Positions 1 through 8,928 are shown, counted from the first letter of the stretch. The stretch: DNA of 39,965 nt from Acidobacteriota bacterium (GCA_023265315.1 JAHFUA010000012.1:1-39965), one strand, 5' to 3'. The notes: generated by a model not told the origin, from the letters alone. Numbers and translations: made by a program.

Positions 1-34
1 CGGAGAAAAGTAGCCGGTCAGCACTCCCCGACAT

Positions 35-64
35 TGTAGAGACGCAGCATGCTGCGTCTCTACA
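35..64. repeat. Dispersed palindrome, copy 1
   Basis: A perfect 30-bp palindrome centred at 49/50; the left half ends GTAGAGACGCAGCAT. It lies 26 bp upstream of the terC-like start. The same core recurs at 38515-38546, and a variant occurs at 4670-4691. No promoter or U-run accompanies it, so a plain terminator is unlikely. It behaves like a REP-type intergenic repeat; its mobility or function is unknown. Confidence 0.85.
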
Positions 65-90
65 GAGGATGGTGAGACAATGGCCTCGGC

Positions 91-1038
91 ATGCCTCCCA
101 ACTGGGTCTTCTGGGTGGTCTTCAACGCGTTCGTGCTGTTGATGCTGGTCCTGGACCTGGGCGTCTTCCACCGCAAGTCGCACGTCGTCCACTTCAAAGA
201 AGCCCTCGCCTGGACCTTCGTCTGGGTCTCGCTGGCTGCCCTGTTCGCCCTGCTGGTGTACCTGTTCGGGCACCACATGGTGCCCAATCCCACCCGGCCC
301 AACCACGTGCTGGCGCTGGAATTCGTGACCGGCTACCTGATCGAAGAATCGCTCAGCGTGGACAACCTCTTCGTCTTCCTGCTGATCTTCCGCTATTTCC
401 GCGTGGACCGCTCGCACCAGCACATAGTGTTGTTCTGGGGCATCCTGGGGGCGCTCATCATGCGCGCTGCGTTCATCATCGGCGGCGTGACCCTCATTAA
501 CCGCGTGCACTGGGTCATCTACCTGTTCGGCGCCTTCCTCATTTACACCGGTTTTCGCCTCTTCAAGCAGCGGGAGACCGATATCCATCCCGAGAGCAAC
601 CCGGTGCTGAAGCTGTTTCGCCGCTTCGTCCCCATCGCGCAGCACTACGAAGGCCGAAAGTTTCTGGTGAGGCGCGGCGGGCAGTGGATCGCCACTCCGC
701 TGGCGGTGGTGCTGATCGTGGTCGAGACCACGGACCTGATGTTTGCGGCCGACTCGATTCCGGCCATCCTGGCCATCACCCGCGACCCCTTCATCGTGTA
801 CACCTCCAACGTCTTCGCCATCCTCGGCCTGCGCTCCCTCTACTTCGCCATGGCCGGCATGATGGAGATGTTCCATTACCTGCATTACGGGCTGTCGGTG
901 ATCCTCATCTTCATCGGGGTGAAGATGCTGGCGTCGGAATATTGGCATATCCCGATCGGCGTGGCCTTGTCGATGGTGGGAGGAATCCTGGTGATCTCGG
1001 TGATCGCCTCGCTGGCGTTCCCGAGGAAGACGGGGTAA
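91..1038 (+). CDS. TerC/Alx family integral membrane protein
   Basis: A 315-aa polytopic membrane protein of the TerC/Alx family, which is linked to metal ion (manganese) efflux, tellurite resistance and pH response. About seven to nine hydrophobic segments are visible. The family's acidic intramembrane motifs are present: EESLSVDNLFVF near residue 85 and VETTDLMFAADSIPA near residue 210, the latter a family hallmark. The length matches Alx-type members (about 320 aa). The ATG at 91 is the first start in frame that retains the N-terminal TM segment; no strong Shine-Dalgarno is seen. The gene stands alone and converges on nadB. The substrate cannot be assigned from sequence. Confidence 0.93.
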   Translation: MPPNWVFWVVFNAFVLLMLVLDLGVFHRKSHVVHFKEALAWTFVWVSLAALFALLVYLFGHHMVPNPTRPNHVLALEFVTGYLIEESLSVDNLFVFLLIFRYFRVDRSHQHIVLFWGILGALIMRAAFIIGGVTLINRVHWVIYLFGAFLIYTGFRLFKQRETDIHPESNPVLKLFRRFVPIAQHYEGRKFLVRRGGQWIATPLAVVLIVVETTDLMFAADSIPAILAITRDPFIVYTSNVFAILGLRSLYFAMAGMMEMFHYLHYGLSVILIFIGVKMLASEYWHIPIGVALSMVGGILVISVIASLAFPRKTG

Positions 1039-1042
1039 CGGC

Positions 1043-1147
1043 GGTCGGCGGTCCTCGGTCGTTGGTCGTCGGCCAAAGAGTGCCTGGACACCTGCGGCCT
1101 GCTGGATTCATCTCTGCGGCCGACGACCGACGACCAACAGCCGACGA
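1043..1147. repeat. Heptad repeat locus A (inverted arrays)
   Basis: Four 7-bp units beginning GGTC (GGTCGGC, GGTCCTC, GGTCGTT, GGTCGTC) run from 1043 to 1070. Four units CCGACGA, CCGACGA, CCAACAG, CCGACGA run from 1120 to 1147. The arrays are mutual inverted repeats; 1061-1072 is exactly complementary to 1127-1138. The locus fills the gap between the converging terC-like gene and nadB, so the transcript of either gene could fold into a long hairpin and end there. One of five such loci in the window. Confidence 0.85.
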
Positions 1148-1151
1148 CTCT

Positions 1152-2738
1152 TCACCCAAACCGGATCGCATCCCGGCGCACGATGGAATGCTTCTTGAAC
1201 CGGGCATCGTTGTGGGAGGGATAGTCGAGCCGGTAATGCGCACCGCGGCTTTCCTGGCGGGCCAGGGCGGAGCGCGCAATCAGCAGCGCCGTCTGGAAGA
1301 TGTTGTTGGCCTCGCACTGCCGGCGGCCCGTCATCGCGGGCAGGCAGCCTCGCCATTTTTCCAGTTGCTCGATGGCTTCGCGCAAGCCGGTGCCAGTGCG
1401 CACAATGCCGACATTCTTCCAGGCAAGGTCACGCACCGCGCGCATGAACTCCTCGGCGCCGCGACCCTCCCTTGTCCCAGGATTTTCTGCCGTCGCCTGA
1501 TATTTTGCGGTCGCATGGTCGGGCTTGCTGTGCCGGAGCTGCACCTCTTCCCGGATAGTCGCGCCGGCGCGTGCGCCGTACACTAGCCCTTCGAGCAGCG
1601 AGTTGCTGGCCAGGCGGTTGGCGCCGTGCACCCCGGTGCAGGCGGCCTCGCCCGCGGCGTAAAGCCCGGGCAAGCTGGTGCGACCGTGGAGGTCAGTCCG
1701 CACGCCGCCCATGGCGTAATGCGCCGCCGGCCGCACCGGGATGAGGTCGGTGCCGATGTCGATGTTGTATTGCAGGCAGGTGGCGTGGATGCGGGGGAAA
1801 CGCTCTGCCAGATGGCTGGGGTCGAGATGCGTCAGGTCGAGGTACACCACCGGGTCGGCCAGGCGCGAGACCTCGAGCTCGTGGGCGATGGCGCGCGCCA
1901 CCACGTCGCGCGGCGCCAGCTCCGCCATCTCGTGGTACTTGGGCATGAAGCGGAGCATCTCGGCGTTGCGCAGGCACGCGCCTTCGCCGCGCAGCGCCTC
2001 CGACAACAGAAAGCGCGGCGCCTTCTTCACGTAGAGCGCCGTGGGATGGAACTGTACGAACTCCATGTCCTGGAGCTCGGCGCCCGCGCGGAAGGCCATG
2101 GCCACGCCGTCGCCGGTGGCCACCCCAGGGTTGGTCGTCTCCCGATACACCTGTCCCAGGCCGCCGGTGGCCAGCAGGACGGCAGGCGCGTGCACCTCGC
2201 GCGCCTTGCCCTCCTCGTTCATGACCCGGATGCCGGCGACGCGCCCGTCGTGCATGCACAGGTCGGCGGTGAATTCCCACTCCCACAACGAGATGTGCTT
2301 CAGGCTTGCGGCCTTGGCATAGAGTGCGCGCCCGATCTCGCGTCCGGTGGAATCGCCGTGGGCGTGCAGGATGCGGGAGCGGCGGTGGGCGCCTTCGCGG
2401 GTGAAGGTGAGCTTGGTCCCTTGGCGGTCGAACTCGGTGCCCCAGTCGATCATTTCCTGGATGCGCGCCGGTCCTTCCTCCACCAGGACCCTCGCCGCTT
2501 CGGGATGGGAGAGCCCGTCGCCGGCATCGAGAGTATCTTGCAGGTGCAGGCCGATCTCGTCCTCGTCGCTGAGCGCCACCGCCACTCCGCCCTGCGCGTA
2601 CTGCGTGGCCGACTCGGTGAGTTCGTTCTTGGCCAGCACCAGCACGCGCCCGGCGGCGGCCAGTTCGATGGCGGCGCGCAGCCCCGCGACACCCGCCCCC
2701 ACCACGATGTAATCGGTCTCGGCCGGGACCGTCTTCAT
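1152..2738 (-). CDS. nadB: L-aspartate oxidase
   Basis: FAD-dependent L-aspartate oxidase (528 aa), which makes iminoaspartate, the first step of de novo NAD synthesis. A Rossmann FAD-binding motif GAGVAG sits at residues 14-19. The NadB/succinate-dehydrogenase flavoprotein signatures follow, including AQGGVAVAL, a HGDSTGREI segment, a TGGLGQVY segment, and AAHYAMGGV with YAAGEAACTGVHGANRLASNSLLEG. A C-terminal helical domain completes a normal family length. The ATG at 2738 is the start that exposes the FAD motif correctly. nadA and nadC are not in the window. The gene is divergent from aroB across 59 bp. Confidence 0.97.
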   Translation of the reverse strand: MKTVPAETDYIVVGAGVAGLRAAIELAAAGRVLVLAKNELTESATQYAQGGVAVALSDEDEIGLHLQDTLDAGDGLSHPEAARVLVEEGPARIQEMIDWGTEFDRQGTKLTFTREGAHRRSRILHAHGDSTGREIGRALYAKAASLKHISLWEWEFTADLCMHDGRVAGIRVMNEEGKAREVHAPAVLLATGGLGQVYRETTNPGVATGDGVAMAFRAGAELQDMEFVQFHPTALYVKKAPRFLLSEALRGEGACLRNAEMLRFMPKYHEMAELAPRDVVARAIAHELEVSRLADPVVYLDLTHLDPSHLAERFPRIHATCLQYNIDIGTDLIPVRPAAHYAMGGVRTDLHGRTSLPGLYAAGEAACTGVHGANRLASNSLLEGLVYGARAGATIREEVQLRHSKPDHATAKYQATAENPGTREGRGAEEFMRAVRDLAWKNVGIVRTGTGLREAIEQLEKWRGCLPAMTGRRQCEANNIFQTALLIARSALARQESRGAHYRLDYPSHNDARFKKHSIVRRDAIRFG

Positions 2739-2797
2739 AAGCAGGTCATGGTACCACGCACACGCGGCGCCTCCGATTTCCGCGCCGGTGGGCTATC

Positions 2798-3907
2798 ATG
2801 GAAGATTACGTGAAGACCGTCACCATCGCCGTGCAGCCCGCCTACGAGGCCCGCATCGAGAACGGCCTGGTGTGCCAGACCGGGGCGCAGCTCGCCGAGC
2901 TATACGTCGGCGGCAGTCTCTCCGTGTTTGTAATCACCAACGCTGCGGTGCGCAAACACTGGGGAGGCGCGCTAACCGATTCGCTGACCCAGGCGAAGCT
3001 CCGGTTTCAGATCCTGGAGATGGGCGACGGCGAGCGCTACAAGACCCTGGCCACCATCGAGGAGCTGGCCACGCGCCTGGTCGAGCGCGGCGCCGACCGC
3101 CGGTCTCTGGTCGTCGCCTTCGGCGGCGGCGTGGTGGGCGACATGACCGGTTTTCTGGCTTCGATCTACATGCGCGGGCTCGACTTCGTGCAGGTCCCGA
3201 CCACCTTCCTGGCGCAAGTGGACGCAGCCATCGGCGGCAAGACCGGTGTCGACCTCCGCGCCGGTAAGAACCTGCTGGGGAGCTTCCACCAGCCGCGGCT
3301 GGTGCTGATCGATCCCTCCGTGCTGGGGACGCTGCCGGAGCGCGAGTACCGCGCCGGCGTCTACGAAGCGCTCAAGTGCGGCGTCATCCGCAACCCGCAG
3401 ATCTTCGATTTCATGGAGAAGGAGCGCGAGGCCATCCTGCGCCGCGATGCCGCCGCGCTGGAGTGGCTGATCGCGGAATGCGTGGCGGTGAAGGCGGCGG
3501 TGGTCGGGGCCGACGAGCGCGAGTCGGGCCTGCGCCGCATTCTGAATTTCGGCCACACCATCGGACATGCCCTCGAGGCGGAGACGTCGTACAAGCAATA
3601 TCTGCACGGCGAAGCTGTCGCCTGGGGCATGGTGGCCGCCTCCATGATCGCCGCGGGCTTGGGGAAGACCGACGCCGAGACCGCGCGCCGCATCATCTCC
3701 GCTGTGCTCGCCTACGCGCCTTTGCCGCGGGTGACGGCGCGCAGCAGAAACGTCGCCCGGCGGCTGCGCGCCGACAAGAAGACCGTCGCTGGCGCCGTCC
3801 ACTTCGTGCTTCCTGTCGAGATCGGACGGGTGGAGATCGTGAGTGACGTCCCCGAGCGCGCCGTGCTGCACGCCATCGACGAATTGCGCACCCTCTCGCA
3901 GGTGTGA
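2798..3907 (+). CDS. aroB: 3-dehydroquinate synthase
   Basis: Cyclises DAHP to 3-dehydroquinate in the shikimate pathway. The 369-aa protein has the NAD-binding GGGVVGDMTGF at residues 109-119, GKTGVD at 147-152 with the following AGKNLLGSFHQP, and the zinc-ligand segments YEALKCGVI, NFGHTIGHALE and HGEAVAWGM. Two starts are possible. ATG 2798 lies inside a -10-like TATCAT (2794-2799), so GTG 2810, which gives MKTVTIAVQ, may be the true start on a nearly leaderless transcript. The gene overlaps menG by 4 bp (GTGA), so the two are translationally coupled. Confidence 0.97.
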   Translation: MEDYVKTVTIAVQPAYEARIENGLVCQTGAQLAELYVGGSLSVFVITNAAVRKHWGGALTDSLTQAKLRFQILEMGDGERYKTLATIEELATRLVERGADRRSLVVAFGGGVVGDMTGFLASIYMRGLDFVQVPTTFLAQVDAAIGGKTGVDLRAGKNLLGSFHQPRLVLIDPSVLGTLPEREYRAGVYEALKCGVIRNPQIFDFMEKEREAILRRDAAALEWLIAECVAVKAAVVGADERESGLRRILNFGHTIGHALEAETSYKQYLHGEAVAWGMVAASMIAAGLGKTDAETARRIISAVLAYAPLPRVTARSRNVARRLRADKKTVAGAVHFVLPVEIGRVEIVSDVPERAVLHAIDELRTLSQV

Positions 3908-4662
3908 CCTTGGCCGCACCCGATAAACCCGCCGTGGCGGGCGCTTCACCTGCGGGCGCTCACGACCAGCAGGCGGCCGCCCGCGCCGTGCGTGAGATGT
4001 TCACCGCCATCGCGCCCCGCTACGACCTGCTCAACCATCTGCTCTCGCTGAACGTGGACCGCTTGTGGTGGCGCCGCGCCGCGCGGACGTTTACGGGCAT
4101 TCTGGAGCGCCCCGACGCTTGCGTGCTCGACCTCTGCTGCGGCACCGCCGACATGGCGCTGGCCTTGCGCCATCGAGCTGCGGGTTCGGCCACAATCTTC
4201 GGCGCCGATTTTTCCCACGCTATGCTGACGCTGGCCGGAGGCAAGGCGCGCGACCGCGTAAAGCTGATCGAGGCTGACGCGCTTTGCTTGCCGGTCCGGG
4301 ACGCCTGCTTCGACCTGGTCGTCTCTGCCTTTGGCTTCCGCAATCTCGCCAGCTACGATGCCGGGCTGCGCGAAATCTTCCGCGTGCTGCGCCCGGGTGG
4401 GGAAGTGGGCATCCTCGATTTCGGCGAGCCCAAGGGAATAGTGGGGAAGGTTTACCGCTTGTACTTCCGGCGCGTGCTGCCGTTGATCGGGACCGTTATC
4501 TCCGGCGTGCGCGGACCGTACTCCTACTTGCCGGCATCGGTCGAGCGTTTTCCCGATCCTTCACAGATGCTGGAGCGCATGCGCGCCGCCGGGTTTTGTG
4601 ATGTGAACTGGACGCCGTACACGTTTGGGATTGCGGGACTGTATCGAGGAAAGAAGGCGTAG
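3904..4662 (+). CDS. menG: Demethylmenaquinone methyltransferase (UbiE/MenG family)
   Basis: SAM-dependent C-methyltransferase of the last step of menaquinone (or ubiquinone) synthesis, 252 aa. Family signatures are clear: YDLLNHLLSLNVDRLWWRR near residue 40, the SAM motif VLDLCCGTADMAL, the second UbiE signature FGFRNLASYDAGLREIFRVL with RPGGEVGILDFGEP, and GPYSYLPASVERFPDP near the C-terminus. It starts at a GTG overlapping the aroB stop. Menaquinone is the expected acidobacterial quinone, hence the menG label; sequence alone does not separate MenG from UbiE. It converges on the SDR gene across a palindromic repeat. Confidence 0.94.
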   Translation: MTLAAPDKPAVAGASPAGAHDQQAAARAVREMFTAIAPRYDLLNHLLSLNVDRLWWRRAARTFTGILERPDACVLDLCCGTADMALALRHRAAGSATIFGADFSHAMLTLAGGKARDRVKLIEADALCLPVRDACFDLVVSAFGFRNLASYDAGLREIFRVLRPGGEVGILDFGEPKGIVGKVYRLYFRRVLPLIGTVISGVRGPYSYLPASVERFPDPSQMLERMRAAGFCDVNWTPYTFGIAGLYRGKKA

Positions 4663-4669
4663 GATCTCC

Positions 4670-4691
4670 GAGACGTAGCAAGCTACGTCTC
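4670..4691. repeat. Dispersed palindrome, copy 2 (variant)
   Basis: Arms GAGACGTAGC and GCTACGTCTC with an AA loop, followed by the same TAC flank as copies 1 and 3. Compared with them, one pair changed from C-G to T-A on both arms, so the stem is preserved. It sits between the converging menG and SDR genes, and the SDR stop codon (4691-4693) overlaps its edge. Confidence 0.8.
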
Positions 4692-5815
4692 TACACTTGG
4701 GTTTTGGACGCGGTCTGCTCGATAGGCTGCGCAGCGGGCGTCTCTGTCTCCAGCTTGAAGCTGTCGGCCAGCGCTTCTTCGATGCTGTACCGGATCACGT
4801 CCTCGTAATCTTTTCCCAACAATTCCCGCAGCCGGCTCGTGTCCATGAGGTAGGTTCCGGTGAAATAGGGGACGGCAGCGGCGGGCACCGAGGAGATGCC
4901 CAGCTTCCACGCCAGGCTAAGCGCCAGGCGGCAGCCGATCTTGCCCGGCAGGCGGGTCACCTTGGTGCCGGCGATCTGCGCGCAACGCTCGAACGGGAGC
5001 GCCTCGCCGCGTCCGGCCACGTTCAGGATGGTGAGACTCCGTCCCACCTCGCGCTGCCGCAGGATCCATGCCAGGAGGCGCGCCATATCGTCCACGTGCA
5101 CGTACTGGAAGCGGGTGTCGAGGTACTTGCGCCCGTAGGGGATCAGCGCCGGCAGCCGGCGCCCGCGCTGCTCCATCCAGCGCCCCAGCCGGCCGTGCCC
5201 GTAGGGTGTACCACGCAGGATGTTGATGAGGTAATTCCGCATGCTGGCGCCGGCGAAGATGTGCGGCCGCAGGATGTAAGTGCTGCATGCGCCCAGCGAC
5301 TTGGCGCGCGCCTGCACCACCTGGTCGGACTCGCGCTTGTGGATGGCGTAGGGCAGGGTGTGCCCGGACAGCGGTTGGTCCTCGGTCACCGGCCGGGGAA
5401 GGTCCGATCCGTAGGCCGCCACGCTGCTGACGTAGATCACCTTCTTGATGACGCCGCCGTTGCGGTTCACCACGGCGACCGCTTCCATCACCCGCGCCGT
5501 GCCGGCTACGTTGATCCGCCACATGCGATCCACGTCCAGCACGCCGGTGCGCAGGGGATCGATGACGAACGCCAGATGCACCACCGACTGCGCTTCCGTC
5601 TTGCGCAGCAGATCGATCAACTCGCGGCAGGAAGGTTCTTCGCCCAGGTCGATCGTCTGGAATTGGAATGAGGGGTAATTGCTAAGAACGGATTGGTCGC
5701 GAATCGGATGCATGTCGAGCCCGCAGACGTCGAACTCTGGGATCTCGCGCAGCAAGCGCACCCCCAGGTTACCGGCTACGCCGGTGACCACGACCGTCTT
5801 CTCGGGTGCGGACAT
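4691..5815 (-). CDS. NAD-dependent epimerase/dehydratase (extended SDR)
   Basis: A 374-aa extended short-chain dehydrogenase/reductase, probably acting on a nucleotide sugar or similar alcohol. The Rossmann glycine motif TGVAGNLG is at residues 11-18, the catalytic serine near 130-131 (YVSSVAAYG), and the YxxxK pair is Tyr156/Lys160 (YAIHK). HVDDMARLLAWIL around residue 240 is typical of the substrate domain. The C-terminal 20 residues look unstructured and end inside the palindromic repeat. The start lies 3 bp after the stop of the foldase gene, so the two form an operon. The substrate is unknown. Confidence 0.85.
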   Translation of the reverse strand: MSAPEKTVVVTGVAGNLGVRLLREIPEFDVCGLDMHPIRDQSVLSNYPSFQFQTIDLGEEPSCRELIDLLRKTEAQSVVHLAFVIDPLRTGVLDVDRMWRINVAGTARVMEAVAVVNRNGGVIKKVIYVSSVAAYGSDLPRPVTEDQPLSGHTLPYAIHKRESDQVVQARAKSLGACSTYILRPHIFAGASMRNYLINILRGTPYGHGRLGRWMEQRGRRLPALIPYGRKYLDTRFQYVHVDDMARLLAWILRQREVGRSLTILNVAGRGEALPFERCAQIAGTKVTRLPGKIGCRLALSLAWKLGISSVPAAAVPYFTGTYLMDTSRLRELLGKDYEDVIRYSIEEALADSFKLETETPAAQPIEQTASKTQV

Positions 5816-5818
5816 CCC

Positions 5819-6967
5819 TTACTTGCTTTGCGGGGGACCTGGAGGAGTCGGCTTGGGCGCCTCGGGCGTGCCTGAAGGTGTGGCCGGCTGCGCCGGAGCC
5901 GTAGGCGGATGAAGTTCCCCGCCGGTCGCCGGCGGAGGCTCACTCCCGAAGTAAGTATCGTTGAAAGTCGGCTGCACCGAAGCACGCAGCTTCTCCATGC
6001 TCTCGCGCACGTGCTCCCGTGCCAGCGTGCCCTTAATCTCCTCGCGCACCTTGTCCAGCGGGACCTCATCCTTGCTGACTACCTTGTAGATATAGAAGCC
6101 GGAAGCCTCCTCGAGCGCGGGCGAGACTCCACCCGCTTTCAGGCCGAACACCCCGTTTTCCTGTTTGGGCGGAAGGGTGCCGCGGCGGCGCTCCCCGATG
6201 TCCACGGGCGGCGGCGTGCCCTTGCCGCTGGCGGCGGTGAAGGCTTCCTTTTGGAGCTTGTCGAACTCTTCACCGGCGGCGGCGCGCTGCTGGATCTTTT
6301 CGGCCAGGGCCTTGCTGGCGGCTACGTCGGACGGCTTGCCTTCCTCGGCCGCCACCATCGGAACGTAGATCCGCAGCAGCTTGGCCTCCTCGTACTGTGA
6401 GGCATGCTCCTGGTAGTACTTCGCGATGTCGGCTTCCGGGATTTCCGCTTGCTTCTGCTGCATCTCGCGCGAGTAGGAAGTGGCCAGGATCTGCAGCTTC
6501 GAGAGCCGCATCTGTTCCTGCACCTTGGGTTCTTTCTCGACGCCGGCCTTGACGGCGGCGTTGGCGACCAGCAGCAGCTCCACGTACTGCTGCGCCAGCA
6601 TGCGGCGCTGCGCGGGCTGCAGGTTCGGCCGCACCGTGTCGATCAGCAGTTCCAGTTGCTTCCGGGTGATTACGGTCTCGCAGGCTGCGGGCTTGGCCGC
6701 CGCAGAACCCTTGGCCGTTTTGCTGCTGGTGGCCTTGGGCGCAGGAGTGGAGCACAGCCCTTTGATGGTGATGACGGCCGCATCCGGCGCTACTTCCTTG
6801 GCTGCTTCCGCTTGCTGCTTGGCGGAAAGCGGCTTCGTGGCCGGGGCGGCATGGCCGGCCTTTGCTCCCTGGGTGGGGGCGGCTTTGGGGGTTGTGGCGG
6901 TTGGGGCCTGGGGGGAACTCGTCTGTCCCGCGGCCAAAAGCGAGCCGAGGCAGATCCCTGCTATCAA
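5819..6967 (-). CDS. Exported peptidyl-prolyl cis-trans isomerase (parvulin/SurA-like)
   Basis: A periplasmic folding chaperone of the SurA/PrsA type. After a hydrophobic export signal and a long Ala/Pro/Thr/Lys-rich linker (about residues 15-60) come a SurA-type N-terminal chaperone helix set (ITRKQLELLIDTV onward, about 100-190) and one PPIC rotamase domain (about 195-310: LLRIYVPMV, GEEFDKLQKEAF, FGLKAGGVSPALEEASGFYIYKV). The listed end is a TTG start. That start lacks a basic signal-peptide n-region and lies 25 nt from the only Shine-Dalgarno (AAGGAG, 6993-6998). A CTG at 6982 would give MRSFILIAGICLGSLLAAG with 10-nt spacing and fits better. The gene is first in the operon with the SDR gene. 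Confidence 0.85.
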   Translation of the reverse strand: MIAGICLGSLLAAGQTSSPQAPTATTPKAAPTQGAKAGHAAPATKPLSAKQQAEAAKEVAPDAAVITIKGLCSTPAPKATSSKTAKGSAAAKPAACETVITRKQLELLIDTVRPNLQPAQRRMLAQQYVELLLVANAAVKAGVEKEPKVQEQMRLSKLQILATSYSREMQQKQAEIPEADIAKYYQEHASQYEEAKLLRIYVPMVAAEEGKPSDVAASKALAEKIQQRAAAGEEFDKLQKEAFTAASGKGTPPPVDIGERRRGTLPPKQENGVFGLKAGGVSPALEEASGFYIYKVVSKDEVPLDKVREEIKGTLAREHVRESMEKLRASVQPTFNDTYFGSEPPPATGGELHPPTAPAQPATPSGTPEAPKPTPPGPPQSK

Positions 6968-7080
6968 AATGAAAGAACGCAGGGGGCGCTCACTCCTTCG
7001 AGGTCTCCGGTCATGCTAGCACAAGCTCCCGTTCCTGGCGGGCCGCGCAGGCCTGCACTTTGGGTTCGGCACCACAAGCG

Positions 7081-7086
7081 TAAAAT
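7081..7086 (+). promoter_or_regulatory. Probable -10 box of the CDF transporter gene
   Basis: TAAAAT lies 8 bp before the ATG at 7095 and no Shine-Dalgarno intervenes. If real, the transcript is leaderless or nearly so. No convincing -35 box was found. Confidence 0.4.
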
Positions 7087-7094
7087 GCCTGGGG

Positions 7095-8522
7095 ATGGTT
7101 ACGCCCAACCTCAGCGCCGGGGCCAGCGAGATGCGCCTGGAGAAGCGCGGGGTAGCCTTCAACTCCGTGCTGGCGGCCACGGCCATCACCGCGTTGAAGG
7201 TGGTGGTCGGCATCACCACCGGCAGCCTCGGCATCCTCTCCGAGGCCGCGCACTCGGGGCTGGACCTGATCGCCGCCGGCATCACCCTGTTCTCAGTGCA
7301 AGTTTCCGACAAGCCCGCCGACGCCGACCACCAGTACGGCCACGGCAAAGTCGAGAACTTCTCCGCCTTCCTCGAGACCGGCCTGCTGCTGCTCACGTGC
7401 GTGTGGATCGTATACGAGGCCACCCGGCGGCTGTTCTTCCGTCATGTGGAGATCGAGCCCAGCCTGGCGGCGTTCCTGGTGATGTTCGCTTCGATGGCGG
7501 TGGACGGGTGGCGGTCGCGGGCGCTGAAACGCGTGGCCGTCAAATACGACAGCCAGGCTTTGCAAGCCGACGCCCTGCACTTTTCCACCGATATCTGGTC
7601 GAGCGGCGTGGTCATCCTGGGACTGCTGCTGGTCTGGCTGGGCCGGCGGCTCGCGATCGGCTGGCTGCGCGACGCCGACCCCATTGCCGCTCTGTTCGTC
7701 GCTGGAGTGGTGGTGTACGTGGGTTCGCGTCTGGCGCGCCAGACCGTCGACGCGCTGCTGGATGCCGCTCCCACGGGAGTGCGCGCGCGCATCATCGGCG
7801 AGGTGGAGCGCGTGGAAAGCGTGCTGGACGTGGACCGTGTCCGCATTCGCCGCGCCGGCAACCGCTATTTCGCCGATCTCTCGGTGGCGCTGCGCCGCAA
7901 CGTCACCTTTCTCAAGTCAGGGCAGGTGGCGGAAGATGTGACGGAAGCCGTCCACCGCGTTCTGCCCAATGCCGACGTGGTGGTGCACCCCATCCCGCGC
8001 GCGCCGCAAGAGGAGAACCTGTTCGATCGCATCCGCGGCGTGGCCGCCCGCAGCAACCTCAACGTGCACGAGGTCAGTGTTCAGGACCTGGGCGGCTTCC
8101 TGCACGTGGAGCAGCACCTGGAACTCGGCGAGCATATGCCCTTGAAGGACGCGCACGATCTGGTGACCCGCCTGGAAGGCGAAATCCGCGCCGAGGTGCC
8201 GGAGATCTCCTCCATCCTGACCCACATCGAGAGCGAGCCCGGGCACATCGAGACCACCGACGAGATCCGCGATACCGCCCTGGAGAGCCGGCTGCGCCGC
8301 ATCGGGCGTGAATTCCCCGAGATCCTCGACATGCACGAGATCACGCTTAAAAAAGCCGGCAGCCACATTAATGTCTCCTGCCATTGCACGCTTCCTGACA
8401 CGCTTCCTCTCTCGCGCGTGCACGACATCTCCACCGAACTCGAAATCCGCTTCAAGCAGGAAGCCCCCGAGCTGTTCAAGGTGCTCATCCACACCGAGCC
8501 GCAGACCGACAATCGGAGATGA
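7095..8522 (+). CDS. Cation diffusion facilitator with three C-terminal dimerisation domains
   Basis: An inner-membrane divalent metal (Zn/Fe/Co/Mn type) exporter of the CDF family. Six TM segments span about residues 20-215. Metal-site segments are visible in TM2 (HSGLDLIAA), the following loop (HQYGHGKVE) and TM5 (HFSTD, the HxxxD site). The 475-aa length exceeds the usual 290-330 because the cytosolic ferredoxin-like ZT-dimer module is present about three times: roughly residues 220-295 (ending VVVHPIP), 300-375 (ending ILTHIESEPG) and 380-470 (ending VLIHTEPQ). The extra modules may add metal sensing or oligomerisation, which is an inference. The metal cannot be named. Confidence 0.93.
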   Translation: MVTPNLSAGASEMRLEKRGVAFNSVLAATAITALKVVVGITTGSLGILSEAAHSGLDLIAAGITLFSVQVSDKPADADHQYGHGKVENFSAFLETGLLLLTCVWIVYEATRRLFFRHVEIEPSLAAFLVMFASMAVDGWRSRALKRVAVKYDSQALQADALHFSTDIWSSGVVILGLLLVWLGRRLAIGWLRDADPIAALFVAGVVVYVGSRLARQTVDALLDAAPTGVRARIIGEVERVESVLDVDRVRIRRAGNRYFADLSVALRRNVTFLKSGQVAEDVTEAVHRVLPNADVVVHPIPRAPQEENLFDRIRGVAARSNLNVHEVSVQDLGGFLHVEQHLELGEHMPLKDAHDLVTRLEGEIRAEVPEISSILTHIESEPGHIETTDEIRDTALESRLRRIGREFPEILDMHEITLKKAGSHINVSCHCTLPDTLPLSRVHDISTELEIRFKQEAPELFKVLIHTEPQTDNRR

Positions 8523-8877
8523 TTGAGCCATTGGGTAGGGGCGGTTGGCTACAAAAATGGCCTTTGCGCAAGTGACCCGATTGCGAGTGCAAACGGCTGT
8601 TACCGACAACTATCTGTGCGATGGCGTTTCGCACCGCACGAAACCAGACGGACAAATTCACCGTGGGCCAGCACGACACTCGTTTTTGACTGCGTCCAGC
8701 CTGCACGTTTCTGTTTGCGGCAATGTCGATGCCATCGGAAAATGGCGAGGGAAGGGCTTCTACTGTGGCGACACTAGACGTGCCAGCGTGTTGCCGTGAC
8801 CGAAATCACAGTTCGATGTGATAATGCTGATTTTGATTGACCAACCGCTTTCTTGGGCCCATCATTTCACGGACTAT

Positions 8878-8928
8878 CGCCTCCCCGAAGAGCAGTTCCC
8901 ACCACGGGACGCAGCACCCCCTGGGGCG
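8878..8928 (+). repeat. Hairpin element, copy 1
   Basis: First copy of a roughly 52-bp element repeated exactly 120 bp downstream; 44 of 50 aligned bases (8881-8930 versus 9001-9050) match. The outer stem is CGCCTC against GGGGCG with one G-T pair, weaker than in copy 2. The inner stem TCCC/GGGA and the loop text GAAGAGCAGTTCCCACCA are conserved. Confidence 0.7.

Noticed and set aside
1626-2813. A 395-codon open frame antisense to nadB
   Set aside because: Composition typical of a high-GC shadow frame; nadB on the other strand is unambiguous.
8545-8799. 84-codon open frame in the low-GC patch
   Set aside because: No ribosome site, no family resemblance, and overlapping frames of equal length exist.
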